Assembly: GCA_019247845.1 (NCBI GenBank)
Contig: JAFBAL010000054.1
Location: forward strand, 1-64,000
From: Alphaproteobacteria bacterium
GTDB taxonomy: Bacteria; Pseudomonadota; Alphaproteobacteria; Micropepsales; Micropepsaceae
Length of the DNA stretch: 64,000 nt
Direction: 5' to 3'
Both the position numbers and the translations under genes were made by a program. The notes under the pieces are model-generated. The model did not search any database, had not been told where the DNA came from, and was given only the letters and a program-made list of their open reading frames with translations. Shown piece by piece: positions 28,625-37,953 of this stretch (position 1 is its first letter; each line of letters begins with the position of its first letter).

Positions 28625-29576
28625 CTTCTTCGAACTGGCCCTTGGCGCGGAAGCGCCAGAGATAGGACGGGATCACGGCCTCCAGCGCGATCGGCGCGAT
28701 GCCGAGCGCGTCCAGGCCCGGGGCCTGCGGCGACGCGACGTTGTCGGTCTTGAGCATCTCGACCTGGTCGGGGGTCAGGAGCGGCGCAACGCCGACGAAC
28801 TTCGTCATCTGCAGGAAGAACGCCTTCACCGAGGCCAGCATGAAGGGCAGGGGCACGAGCAGGCGGCGGCGCCTGATCTCGCGCAGCATCGCCTGCATCA
28901 ATTCCTTGAAGGTGTAGATCGTCGGCCCGCCGAGCTCGTAGGTCTTGCCGCGGGTCGCCGTGTCCTGGAGCGCGCGCAGTACCGCCGCCGCCACGTCGCC
29001 GACGAAGACCGGCTGGAACCGGGTCTTGCCGCCGCCGACCAGCGGCAGCGCCGGCACGAGGCGCGCCAGCGTCGCGAACTTGTTGAAGAACGCGTCCTCG
29101 GGCCCGAACATCAGCGACGGGCGCAGGATCGCGGCATCGGGGAAGGCGTTGCGCACCGCGGCTTCGCCTTCGCCCTTGGTCTCGTTGTAGCGGCACTTCG
29201 AATCCGCGTCGGCCCCGATCGCGGAGACATGCACCAGTGTCCTGATGCGCGCCGCGGCGGCGGCCCTGGCGATCGTCCCGGCCGCCTCGACATGGATGCC
29301 CGTGAAGCTCTGCCCGCCGCCGGCCTGGTAGAGGAGGCCCGTCAGGTTCACCGCCGCATCGGCGCCGGCGAGCGCGGCCTCGACCTGCTCAGCGTCGCGC
29401 ACGTTGCAGCGCACGGGCTGGATCTGGCCGACATGGCCCATGGGGGTCAGGAAATAGGCGCTGTTGGGATGGCGCACCGCGACGCGGACGCGCCAGCCGG
29501 CCTTGGCCAGCGCGCGCACCGCATGGCGGCCCAGGAAGCCGGAACCGCCGAAGACCGTGACGAGGGGGTTGCTCAT
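28593..29576 (-). CDS. Complex I NDUFA9-like NAD(P)H-binding protein
   Basis: VTVFGGSGFLGRHAVRALAKAGWRVRVAVRHPNSAYFLTPMGHVGQIQPVRCNVRD. Confidence 0.9.
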   Translation of the reverse strand: MSNPLVTVFGGSGFLGRHAVRALAKAGWRVRVAVRHPNSAYFLTPMGHVGQIQPVRCNVRDAEQVEAALAGADAAVNLTGLLYQAGGGQSFTGIHVEAAGTIARAAAAARIRTLVHVSAIGADADSKCRYNETKGEGEAAVRNAFPDAAILRPSLMFGPEDAFFNKFATLARLVPALPLVGGGKTRFQPVFVGDVAAAVLRALQDTATRGKTYELGGPTIYTFKELMQAMLREIRRRRLLVPLPFMLASVKAFFLQMTKFVGVAPLLTPDQVEMLKTDNVASPQAPGLDALGIAPIALEAVIPSYLWRFRAKGQFEEVTPNRAPAQR

Positions 29577-29615
29577 GGCCCTACATAGCCAGCGGCGGCT
29601 TTGGGCGTAAAGCCT

Positions 29616-29900
29616 CTATTCCGTGACATAGCGGCGCTCGCCCGTGGCGGGCTCGAGCCGGACGCGCACGGGCTTGCCGGTCTCGTCGTCGATGAAGCGC
29701 TCGTCGGTCGCGACCCAGCCCGAGCCGGGACTGGCGGTCTCGAGCGGCTTGTAGCGGACCTTCTCCCATACCGTGCCGAGCAGCAGCAGGATGCCCCAGC
29801 CCAGCGCCACCAGCGCGGGCGGGATGACGCCGGTCACCAGCGCGGCCACGCCGCAGACCAGCGCGATGACGCCGGCCGCGATCACGCCGCTACGGAGCAT
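29616..29900 (-). CDS. Small membrane protein
   Basis: 94 aa; two hydrophobic segments then KPVRVRLEPATGERRYVTE. Confidence 0.6.
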   Translation of the reverse strand: MLRSGVIAAGVIALVCGVAALVTGVIPPALVALGWGILLLLGTVWEKVRYKPLETASPGSGWVATDERFIDDETGKPVRVRLEPATGERRYVTE

Positions 29901-30226
29901 GGAAAGCCCTCCTGCTCGATCACGACCGCGGTGCCGTAGGCCACGATCTCGCTCATGGTCTGGCCGATCTCGGAGGAATCGAAGCGCATCATCACCACGG
30001 CATTGGCGCCCATGGCGGTGGCGTTGCGCACCAGCCGGTCGACGGCCTGGCGCCGCGTCTCCTCCAGAAGCTGGGTGTATTCGTGGATCTCGCCGCCGAC
30101 CAGCGAGCGCAGGCTGGCGACGATGTTGCCGCCCAGCCCGCGCGAGCGCACGACGACGCCGAAGACCTGGCCCAGCGTTTTGGTGCGGCGATAGCCCGGA
30201 ATGTTCTCGGTGGTGGCGACGAGCAT
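29882..30226 (-). CDS. YbjQ family (UPF0145) protein
   Basis: MLVATTENIPGYRRTKTLGQVFGVVVRSRGLGGNIVASLRSLVGGEIHEYTQLLEETRRQAVDRLVRNATAMGANAVVMMRFDSSEI. Confidence 0.92.
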   Translation of the reverse strand: MLVATTENIPGYRRTKTLGQVFGVVVRSRGLGGNIVASLRSLVGGEIHEYTQLLEETRRQAVDRLVRNATAMGANAVVMMRFDSSEIGQTMSEIVAYGTAVVIEQEGFPCSVAA

Positions 30227-30353
30227 GAAGCGGCCCTCCCTGTTCCCTGTCACTCTATATCATATGGGGCGTGCGTTCCGGGGCGGCAACGGGGCCCGAA
30301 GACGGGGTTTGACAGGCCCGCGGCCCGCCCCTAAACATCCCGCCCCAACCCGT

Positions 30354-30438
<85 letters not shown>

Positions 30439-30541
30439 GGCTTCGCTCGCGATAGTGGGAGAAGCCTGCCCGGCGTAGCCCGAAGGGCGAAGCCTGGGGC
30501 CGGTAGCCGCGTCGCTACGCCCCGGCAATCCAGCCGTTCCC

Positions 30542-31453
30542 CTACCTCCCCAAAAACTCCACCACCAGCTTCATCGTCGCCTCGGGATTCTCTTCCATGA
30601 TCCAATGCCCGGAGTTGGGCACGATCCCCTCCTGGACATTGTCCGCGACATTGCGCAGCACGACCGCTTCCTGCACGCCGAAGGATTTGTCGGCGCCGAT
30701 CGCAAGCACCGGCATGGGCAGCTTGCCGCCCCTGGCCAGAAGCTCTTTGTTGTCGATCGCGTCCTGGGAGAAGGTGCCGAACTGCTCGAAGGCGTCGTGC
30801 ATCGCGTGCGGCCTCGCATAGAGCGCGGCGTAGTGGTTGCGCGTCGCCTCGTCGATCTTGCGGCGGTCGGCCGACAGCTCGTTGTAGAACCGGTCGAGAT
30901 AGATGCGCTCGCGGCCCTTGACCAGGCGCTCCTCGTCGGGCCCGCGGAAATTGAAATGCCACAGCATCGGCGTCAGCAGGATCTCGTTCCAATTGCCGAT
31001 GCCGGGCAGCGGCGCGTCGATCACGGCCCATTTGGCGATACGCGCAGGGAACTGCGACGCCAGCGCATAGCCCACCATGTTGCCGATGTCGTGGGTGATC
31101 AGGTCGGCTTTCTCGACATGCAGCGCGTCCATGACGCCCGCGATGTCCAGCGCCTGGTTCTTCTTGGTATAGCCCGCGTCGGGATGCGCGGAGAGGCCCA
31201 TGCCGCGCAGGTCGGGCACGATCACGGTGTGATCCTTCGCAAGCTTCGCGGCCAGAGGCGCCCACATGTCGCCGGTATCGCCGAAGCCGTGCAGCAGAAC
31301 GACGGCCGGTCCATTGCCGCCGGTCCGCACATAGAGCGTCGTGCCGTTGGTGGCGATGTTCCTCGCATGAAAACTCTTGGGATAGGGCGTTATCTTGGCG
31401 CCGGCAGGAACGGCAAGGACAAGCAAGGCAAGGGCGGCAATCGAGCGGCGCAT
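30542..31453 (-). CDS. Exported alpha/beta hydrolase
   Basis: Signal MRRSIAALALLVLAVPAGA; VVLLHGFGDTGDMW, VIVPDLRGMGLSAHPDAGYTKKNQALDIAGVMDAL. Confidence 0.88.
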   Translation of the reverse strand: MRRSIAALALLVLAVPAGAKITPYPKSFHARNIATNGTTLYVRTGGNGPAVVLLHGFGDTGDMWAPLAAKLAKDHTVIVPDLRGMGLSAHPDAGYTKKNQALDIAGVMDALHVEKADLITHDIGNMVGYALASQFPARIAKWAVIDAPLPGIGNWNEILLTPMLWHFNFRGPDEERLVKGRERIYLDRFYNELSADRRKIDEATRNHYAALYARPHAMHDAFEQFGTFSQDAIDNKELLARGGKLPMPVLAIGADKSFGVQEAVVLRNVADNVQEGIVPNSGHWIMEENPEATMKLVVEFLGR

Positions 31454-31578
31454 GGCTTTCTCCCAGATGCCCGCGATGATGGCGCGGACGTCCAATCCGG
31501 TCCAGACGACCTCCAGCCCTTTTTTCAGCCAGCCGCGAGTCGCTAGACTTCCGCCGTTGCCGCAAGGAACCGCGCGCC

Positions 31579-32202
31579 ATGTCCGAACCCGCAATCCCCA
31601 CACGATGGCCGAGGCATCTGCTGGAATACGTCTCGACGGCGTTCGCCGTCGTCGTGTCGCTGATCTCCCTTTGGGTCGCCATCGGCACGGAGCGCGCGAA
31701 TCGCCAGATGGTGGCGGCCTCATCCTGGCCGATGCTGATCGTCGACAGCAGCAATGTGGACGCCGAAGGCCGTTCCGTCCTGCTGTTCCGGGTGACGAAT
31801 GCCGGCGTCGGTCCCGCGAAAATCCGCAGCTTCGAAGTGTTCTACAAGGACCGCCCGACCACCGGAGCGGTTTCGCTCATCCGCGCCTGCTGCAAGCCCG
31901 ATTTTGCAAGGCCGTCGCCGTCGAAAAGCGAAGCGGCCGGTGGATTTCTCATCACCGGAGGGGCCGCGGGAAACGTGATCCGCGCCGGTGAGACGCACAA
32001 CTTCATTCAGATGGGTCTGGGGACGGAGAACGAGGCGCTGTGGCGCGCACTGAACAGTGCGCGCAACAACTTCATCACCTATCGCATCTGCTATTGCTCG
32101 GTGTTCGACGAGTGCTGGATCAATACGGTGAAGGGGCGCGACCAGCTCGATCCCGAGCCCGTCGGCAAGTGCCCGGTGCCGCACGTGCCCTATACGGAAT
32201 GA
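31579..32202 (+). CDS. Hypothetical membrane-anchored protein
   Basis: 207 aa; single N-terminal TM FAVVVSLISLWVAIGTERANRQMVAASSWPML. Confidence 0.6.
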   Translation: MSEPAIPTRWPRHLLEYVSTAFAVVVSLISLWVAIGTERANRQMVAASSWPMLIVDSSNVDAEGRSVLLFRVTNAGVGPAKIRSFEVFYKDRPTTGAVSLIRACCKPDFARPSPSKSEAAGGFLITGGAAGNVIRAGETHNFIQMGLGTENEALWRALNSARNNFITYRICYCSVFDECWINTVKGRDQLDPEPVGKCPVPHVPYTE

Positions 32203-32209
32203 TCCGCGG

Positions 32210-32800
32210 TCATGCACCGCTTTCGTTCTTGAACCCTTTGCTCAGGTAGGCGCTTCCCTTCATCCCATAGCGCCGCATCGCCTCGACGCCTTTGGTCAGG
32301 CCGATGCGCGGACCGGTGACGATGGCGGCGCGCGCACGCCGGCGGGTGAGCGCGAAGGGTGGCGCGAGCAGCGATAGCCCGTCCTGCGCGCCGGTGATGC
32401 CGAGCGCCTGGCACAGCCGCCCCGGTCCCGCGCACAGGCGCCGGTCGTCGTCGCTCGCACTTTTGCGGCGCTTGCGCATCTCGTCCAATCCCACCGTCGG
32501 CTCGAGCGCGCGGATCAGGACTGCGCGGCCCTTGCCGCAGGTGACGTTCAGGCACCAGTACATCCCATAGATGAAATAGACATAAGCATGCCCCGCCGGC
32601 CCGAACATCACACGGTTGCGCGGCGTCAGCCGTTCGCCATAGCTGTGCGAGGCCGGATCCGCCGGGTCGTAGCTCTCGGTCTCGACGATGCGCCCGCCGG
32701 CGCCGTCGAAGGTCAACTCGGCGCCGATCAGCGCACGCGCCACCACGTCGACGTCGCGCTCGAAGAAGGCTTGGGTGAGCGGCGCGGGAGGGATTGCCAT
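32210..32800 (-). CDS. mpg: DNA-3-methyladenine glycosylase
   Basis: GRIVETESYDPADPASHSYGERLTPRNRVMFGPAGHAYVYFIYGMYWCLNVTCG. Confidence 0.94.
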   Translation of the reverse strand: MAIPPAPLTQAFFERDVDVVARALIGAELTFDGAGGRIVETESYDPADPASHSYGERLTPRNRVMFGPAGHAYVYFIYGMYWCLNVTCGKGRAVLIRALEPTVGLDEMRKRRKSASDDDRRLCAGPGRLCQALGITGAQDGLSLLAPPFALTRRRARAAIVTGPRIGLTKGVEAMRRYGMKGSAYLSKGFKNESGA

Positions 32801-32845
32801 CCGCCCATCAAGAGGAAGTGCCGCTATCGGCGCAAGAGCTTCGGC

Positions 32846-33196
32846 TCAAGGCTCCGGCTGGGCCTCGGCGCTGGCCGGCGTGGCCGCGATGGGGGTGGCC
32901 GCGATATCCGCTTTGGGCAGCGCGGAGAGATCGCTCTGCGCCTGGGTCATCATCGCCGGCGTAATCTTGCCGCTCGACATTGCCGCGATCTGGTTCAAGG
33001 TCATGTGCTTGATCGAGAAGTACATCGGATGCTCGCGCAGGCCGGGGAAGTCCTTGTCGAGCACGGCGCAGCCGTCCTGGGTGGACGCGATCTGGCCGAT
33101 GGGTTCGTCGAGCGGCGAGAGGGGCGTGGCGCTGTCCTGAGCTGCGGCAGGAGCCGCCAGGACGGTCACGAGCAGAATAACCTTTGTCGAAACCAT
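32846..33196 (-). CDS. Exported hypothetical protein
   Basis: MVSTKVILLVTVLAAPAAAQDS signal peptide; 116 aa. Confidence 0.55.
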   Translation of the reverse strand: MVSTKVILLVTVLAAPAAAQDSATPLSPLDEPIGQIASTQDGCAVLDKDFPGLREHPMYFSIKHMTLNQIAAMSSGKITPAMMTQAQSDLSALPKADIAATPIAATPASAEAQPEP

Positions 33197-33258
33197 GCAC
33201 GCTCTCCCACGCTCAAGAAACGCGCGATTTGCGTTAAGGTGCCGCCGGATCGAGGGGA

Positions 33259-35178
33259 ATGGACATGCGCAAGATTCTGCCGATCGCCGCGCTGGGACTT
33301 GCCGCAGGATTGGCGAGCTTTTCCGCCGCGGCCAAGCCGCTCGCGCCGGATGACACGTCCGAATCATGTCCCAAGGATGCCACATGCGGCGTCGTGATGC
33401 GCCCCCTTGACCCGTCCGGGCGGGTCAAAGGCGCGCTCGGCATCGCCTACCGGCTCTATCGCCACACCGATGCGAATGCCGTGCCGAAAGAGACCATCGT
33501 GGCGCAGGAGGGCGGGCCGGGCTTCGCCTCGATCAAGTCGAGCTATGGCTACAAGCAGCTGTTCTCGGCCCTGCGCGCCGACCACGATCTGCTGATCGTC
33601 GATGCCCGCGGCACGGGGCCGACCGGCATCGATTGCAAGAGCCTGCAGCGCTCGCCCGTGCGCACGCCGCGCGACATCGGCGCCTGTGGCCGGGCGCTCG
33701 GCAGGGCCTCGACGCTCTACGGCACGCGGCTTGCCGTCGACGACATGGTCGCGGTGCTCGACGCGCTGCATATCGGCAGAATCGATTTCTACGGCGACAG
33801 CTATGGGACGTTCTTCGGACAGGTGCTTTCGGCGACATATCCCGACCGGCTGCGCGCGGTGGTGCTCGACGGCGCCTATCCGGTGATCGGCGAGACGCCT
33901 TGGTACACCAACGCCGGCAAGGTCGTGCGCCGCGGCTTCGACGAGGCTTGTGCGCGCGCGCCCTATTGCGCAGGGCTCAAGGGCTCGTCGCTGGCGCGCA
34001 TCCGCAAGCTCGTCGATTTCGTGCGGCGCAGCCCGATCAGCGGCAGCGCGCCGGACGGCGAAGGCGAGATGCGCCGCGTCACCGTCGATCCGGGCACCGT
34101 CGGCAACATGCTCTATGCGGGCACGCAGGGGCCGGTGAACTATCGCGACCTCGACGCCGCCATCCGCGCCTGGTTCGAGGCGCGCGACGCCAGGCCCCTG
34201 CTGCGCTTGGCCGCCGAAAGCAACGCCAACGAGGATCCCGAGCCGCCGCGGCAATATTCCTACGGCCTGTTCGCCGCGGTGAGCTGCATGGACTATCAGC
34301 AGATCTACGACATGACGTCGTCCTTGGCCGACCGCCGCACGCAGCGCCGCGACGCCTTGCGCACGCAGCGGGCGAGCGATCCGGGCATCTACGATCCGCT
34401 CAGCATCGACGAGTTCCAGACCGTGCCGCTCGATATCTCGGTGTTGAACCTGTGCCTGGAATGGCCGGTGCATCACGCGCCCTACACGCCGGGCAAGCCG
34501 ATCCCGGACGGCGCGCAATTCACCGCCGCGCCGACCTTGGTGATCAACGGCGAGCTCGACATGCTGACCACCGCGGCGGAGGGCGCCATCGTCACCGCGC
34601 AATATCCGCACGGCCAACAGGTCGTGGTTGCGAACTCGTTCCATGTCGATGCCATCGACGACTATGACGACTGCGCGTCCGCGATCGTGCGCCGCTTCGT
34701 CGCCACGCTGGATGCCGGCGACACGTCCTGCGCCGCCAAGGTCAATCCGGTCCGGCTGGTGCCGTTCTTCGCGCTGCATGCCGCCGACGCGCTGCCCGCC
34801 GTGCCCGGCGACGGCAACGCAGCGACCACGGCCGATCTCGCCGTCGCCTCCGCCGCGGTGCAGACCGCGGGCGACGTCATCGCGCGCTGGAACATCAACT
34901 ATTCGGGCCACGGCGTCGGCCTGCGCGGCGGGCGCTGGCGCTACAGCCAGCCGGACATGGTGGCGAGGTTCTCGCTGAGCAAGGTGCGCTGGACGCGCGA
35001 CCTGGCGGTCTCGGGCAGCGCGGTATGGGATCAGCGCGACGGCAGCATCCGCGTCGATCTCACCTTCGCGAACGGGCGCGTGACGGCGTCTTGGAACGAC
35101 CGCGCGACGGACGCGGTCGCGTCTTTGTCGGGGCGGATCGGCGGACGCGTTTTGCGCGCGTCAATGCCGGCGCCGTGA
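33259..35178 (+). CDS. Exported alpha/beta hydrolase (prolyl aminopeptidase/TAP-like)
   Basis: LLIVDARGTGPTGIDCKSLQ, IDFYGDSYGTFFGQVLSATYPDRLRAVVLDGAYPV (GDSYG nucleophile elbow). Confidence 0.85.
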   Translation: MDMRKILPIAALGLAAGLASFSAAAKPLAPDDTSESCPKDATCGVVMRPLDPSGRVKGALGIAYRLYRHTDANAVPKETIVAQEGGPGFASIKSSYGYKQLFSALRADHDLLIVDARGTGPTGIDCKSLQRSPVRTPRDIGACGRALGRASTLYGTRLAVDDMVAVLDALHIGRIDFYGDSYGTFFGQVLSATYPDRLRAVVLDGAYPVIGETPWYTNAGKVVRRGFDEACARAPYCAGLKGSSLARIRKLVDFVRRSPISGSAPDGEGEMRRVTVDPGTVGNMLYAGTQGPVNYRDLDAAIRAWFEARDARPLLRLAAESNANEDPEPPRQYSYGLFAAVSCMDYQQIYDMTSSLADRRTQRRDALRTQRASDPGIYDPLSIDEFQTVPLDISVLNLCLEWPVHHAPYTPGKPIPDGAQFTAAPTLVINGELDMLTTAAEGAIVTAQYPHGQQVVVANSFHVDAIDDYDDCASAIVRRFVATLDAGDTSCAAKVNPVRLVPFFALHAADALPAVPGDGNAATTADLAVASAAVQTAGDVIARWNINYSGHGVGLRGGRWRYSQPDMVARFSLSKVRWTRDLAVSGSAVWDQRDGSIRVDLTFANGRVTASWNDRATDAVASLSGRIGGRVLRASMPAP

Positions 35179-35548
35179 AGGCGATCACCGAATGGAAGCG
35201 CCGCGCGAAGGCGGCATCGAGCGCCGCGCTCAGGTTCGTCACCAGGATCACCGTGCCGGGGAAGCTTTCGAGGCGCTGCAGCAGATAGGCGATGCGCTGG
35301 TTCGCGGCGCGGTCGTTGGTGTGGCGCCGCGCATCGACGATGCGGACCTCCCTCTTGCAGGCCTGCGCGACCAGCGCGGCCGCGAACCGCGCGCCCGGCC
35401 CGTCGAACAGGTGGCGCAGCGGATCCTCGTGCTCGGCCCATTGCACGATGTCCTCGAGCGCATTGCGCGCGTCGCGGTCGAGGATCTCGTCGGCCCAGTC
35501 GAGCAGCACGATCTGTTTGCTTGGCGATTTGGTGGACGCTTTGGCCAT
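35060..35548 (-). pseudogene. Degenerate AAA+ ATPase remnant (P-loop lost, C-terminus truncated)
   Basis: NQRIAYLLQRLESFPGTVILVTNLSAALDAAFARRFHSVIAF matches Walker-B/sensor-1/arginine-finger region of AAA ATPases; LFDGPGARFAAALVAQA in P-loop position lacks GKT; tail is antisense to the 33259..35178 gene. Confidence 0.5.
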
Positions 35549-35608
35549 GGCTGTTCCTCCCCGGGAGACGATAGCCTTTTACCCGACCTTGGGCTAAGGG
35601 ATTGCTGC

Positions 35609-36781
35609 ATGAAATGGCCCGCCACCCGCATCAGCGCGTCCTCGCCGAAGAGCTTCGGCATGTACGAGAAGGCGGCGCGGATGATGGCGGCGGGGATCGA
35701 CCTGATCCATCTCGAGGTCGGGATGCCGAGCTTCGACACGCCCGGGCACATCAAGGACGCGACCATCGCTGCGCTCATGGCGGGGCAGGTGCATTACGGC
35801 GACTTCCGCGGGCAGGTCGCCTTGCGCCGCGCCATCGTGCGGCGCCTGGCCGAGCGCAACGCGCTGACGGTGAAGGAGGACGAGGTCGTCGTCACCAACG
35901 GGCTGACGCATGCGTCCTATGCCGTGTTCATGGCCGCGCTCGATCCCGGCGACGAGGTGATCCTGCTCGCGCCCTATTACCCGCAGCACGTCAACAAGGT
36001 CGAGCTGGCGGGGGGCAAGGTGGTGCTGGCGCCGCTCGATGCCGCCGACAACTACCGCCTCGATGCGGCCGCGATCGAGGCTTGCATCACGCCGAAGACG
36101 AAGATGATCGCGCTGGTCAATCCGGCCAACCCCACGGGGCGCGTCTATACGCGCGCGGAGCTGGAGGGGTTGGCCGCGCTTGCGATCCGCCACGACCTGC
36201 TCGTTCTCTCCGACGAGGTCTATGACCAGATCGTCTATGACGGCCACGCGCATATCTCCATCGCCTCGCTGCCCGGCATGTTCGAGCGCACCTTCTCGCT
36301 CTTCGCCTTCACCAAGGCCTATGCGATGGACGGCTGGCGCATCGGCTATGTCGCGGCGCATGAGCGCTTCATTCCGGCGCTGCTCAAGATCACGATGAAC
36401 GACGTCGCGCATGTGAACGTGTTCATCCAGGAAGGCGCGCGCGCCGCGCTCGAAGGTCCCGACGCGCCCGTCGCCGCCATGGTCGAGGAGGACAAGCGCC
36501 GCCGCGATCTCGTGGTCAGGCGCATGAATCAGATGTCGGGCGTGACCTGCGCGGTGCCCGAAGGCACGATCTATGCGTTCCCCGACATCTCGGCGACGGG
36601 CAAGCCCGCGCAGCAGGTCGCCGACGAGATATTGGAGCGCTGCCATGTGGTGACCGAGGCCGGCACGTTCTACGGCGCCGCAGGCGAGGGGCATCTGCGC
36701 GTCTGCTTCGGCGCCGAGCCCTATGAGCGCATCGAGGCCGCGCTCGACCGCATGGCGCGCTATTTCGCGGGAGAGTCATGA
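35609..36781 (+). CDS. Class I/II pyridoxal-phosphate-dependent aminotransferase
   Basis: NPANPTGRVYTRAELEGLAALAIRHDLLVLSDEVYDQIVYDG, SLFAFTKAYAMDGWRIGYVAA. Confidence 0.92.
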   Translation: MKWPATRISASSPKSFGMYEKAARMMAAGIDLIHLEVGMPSFDTPGHIKDATIAALMAGQVHYGDFRGQVALRRAIVRRLAERNALTVKEDEVVVTNGLTHASYAVFMAALDPGDEVILLAPYYPQHVNKVELAGGKVVLAPLDAADNYRLDAAAIEACITPKTKMIALVNPANPTGRVYTRAELEGLAALAIRHDLLVLSDEVYDQIVYDGHAHISIASLPGMFERTFSLFAFTKAYAMDGWRIGYVAAHERFIPALLKITMNDVAHVNVFIQEGARAALEGPDAPVAAMVEEDKRRRDLVVRRMNQMSGVTCAVPEGTIYAFPDISATGKPAQQVADEILERCHVVTEAGTFYGAAGEGHLRVCFGAEPYERIEAALDRMARYFAGES

Positions 36782-37953
36782 GCAAGGCCGCAGACGATCT
36801 CGACCGCTGGATACGCTCAGACTTCGTGGCGATGAACACGGAGCTGGAGGAGCTCTATTTCGCGCGCGCCGACCGCGCCGACGTCGAAGGCGTGGGCGAG
36901 GCGATCAAGACGCGGCTGGCGGAGGAGGGGCGCGCGCTGATCCGCCCGCTCGCCGCCGAGGGCAACACTAACGAAGGTTTCGACGCCGCGTTCGACGTGC
37001 TGGGCAACCTCGGCCTGTTCATGGCGGCGCTGCGCCGTCACGAGCTGACCAACCCGGAGCGCGAGACCGAGTCGCCGTTCCGCGAGGCCTCGGCGCTCGG
37101 CCTGCACATCGGCGCCTCGCTCGGCGTCACGCCGCGCTTCGCCACCGCGCATCTGACGACCCACAACGCCGCCATCGACGGCGTGCAGAAGAGCTTCACC
37201 AGCCTCGCGGACGAGTTCGTCTTCATCGACTACAACACGATGGGGATCCTGGCCTATAAGCGCGCGGCCGCGGCGCTGATGCACGTGCCCCCGCTCGGCA
37301 TCTCGAACAAGGCGACCTTGATGCTGCTCAACAACGCGCGCGACGCGCTTGCAGACGTGGCCGCGACCAACCAGATCCTGTTCGACCGCCTCGACGCCGA
37401 CCGGTTCTTCTATTGCGTGCGGCCCTATTACAAGCCTTATCGCGTCGGCCGCCAGGAATATCGCGGCGCCAATGCGGGCGACTTCTCCGGCATCAACGAG
37501 ATCGACCTGCTGCTCGGCCTGTGCCGCGCCAACGATCCCAGCTACTCGCAGCTTCTGATCGACAAGATGCTGTTCATGATCCCCGAAGACCAGCGCAACC
37601 TCCGCGACTGCCTGATCCGCGTGCCGCTGCTCGACAGCTTCCTGGAAGCCGCGCCCAAGGCATCCGGCAAAGCGTGGTTCCGGGACAACGCAAGAGCGTT
37701 CCTGGAAGTGTGCGAGGCGCATGGTCGCGCCGCCATCCAGCACCACAATCAGCTTTTCGAGAGCTTCATCGTACGGATGTCCGGAGAGCTCGACCGCAAG
37801 CACCACGGCCAGCTCACCGCGTCCGGCCCGCCGCTGCCCGTGCTCGCCAAGGCGCTCGAGCGGCTGCGCGACCTGCGCGCCGCCGCCAAGCGCGACGACC
37901 TGGAGACCGCGCACGACAAGATCGAGATGCTGAAGCGGGCGGCGGGGCTTTAG
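36778..37953 (+). CDS. PrnB-like (monodechloroaminopyrrolnitrin synthase family, DUF1864) heme-dependent dioxygenase-superfamily protein
   Basis: 391 aa; LGLHIGASLGVTPRFATAHLTTHNAAIDG, RPYYKPYRVGRQEYRGANAGDFSGINEIDLLLGLC; ATGA overlap with upstream aminotransferase. Confidence 0.6.
   Translation: MSKAADDLDRWIRSDFVAMNTELEELYFARADRADVEGVGEAIKTRLAEEGRALIRPLAAEGNTNEGFDAAFDVLGNLGLFMAALRRHELTNPERETESPFREASALGLHIGASLGVTPRFATAHLTTHNAAIDGVQKSFTSLADEFVFIDYNTMGILAYKRAAAALMHVPPLGISNKATLMLLNNARDALADVAATNQILFDRLDADRFFYCVRPYYKPYRVGRQEYRGANAGDFSGINEIDLLLGLCRANDPSYSQLLIDKMLFMIPEDQRNLRDCLIRVPLLDSFLEAAPKASGKAWFRDNARAFLEVCEAHGRAAIQHHNQLFESFIVRMSGELDRKHHGQLTASGPPLPVLAKALERLRDLRAAAKRDDLETAHDKIEMLKRAAGL

Noticed and set aside
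33364-34911. 515-aa minus-strand ORF
   Set aside because: Antisense shadow of the alpha/beta hydrolase 33259..35178
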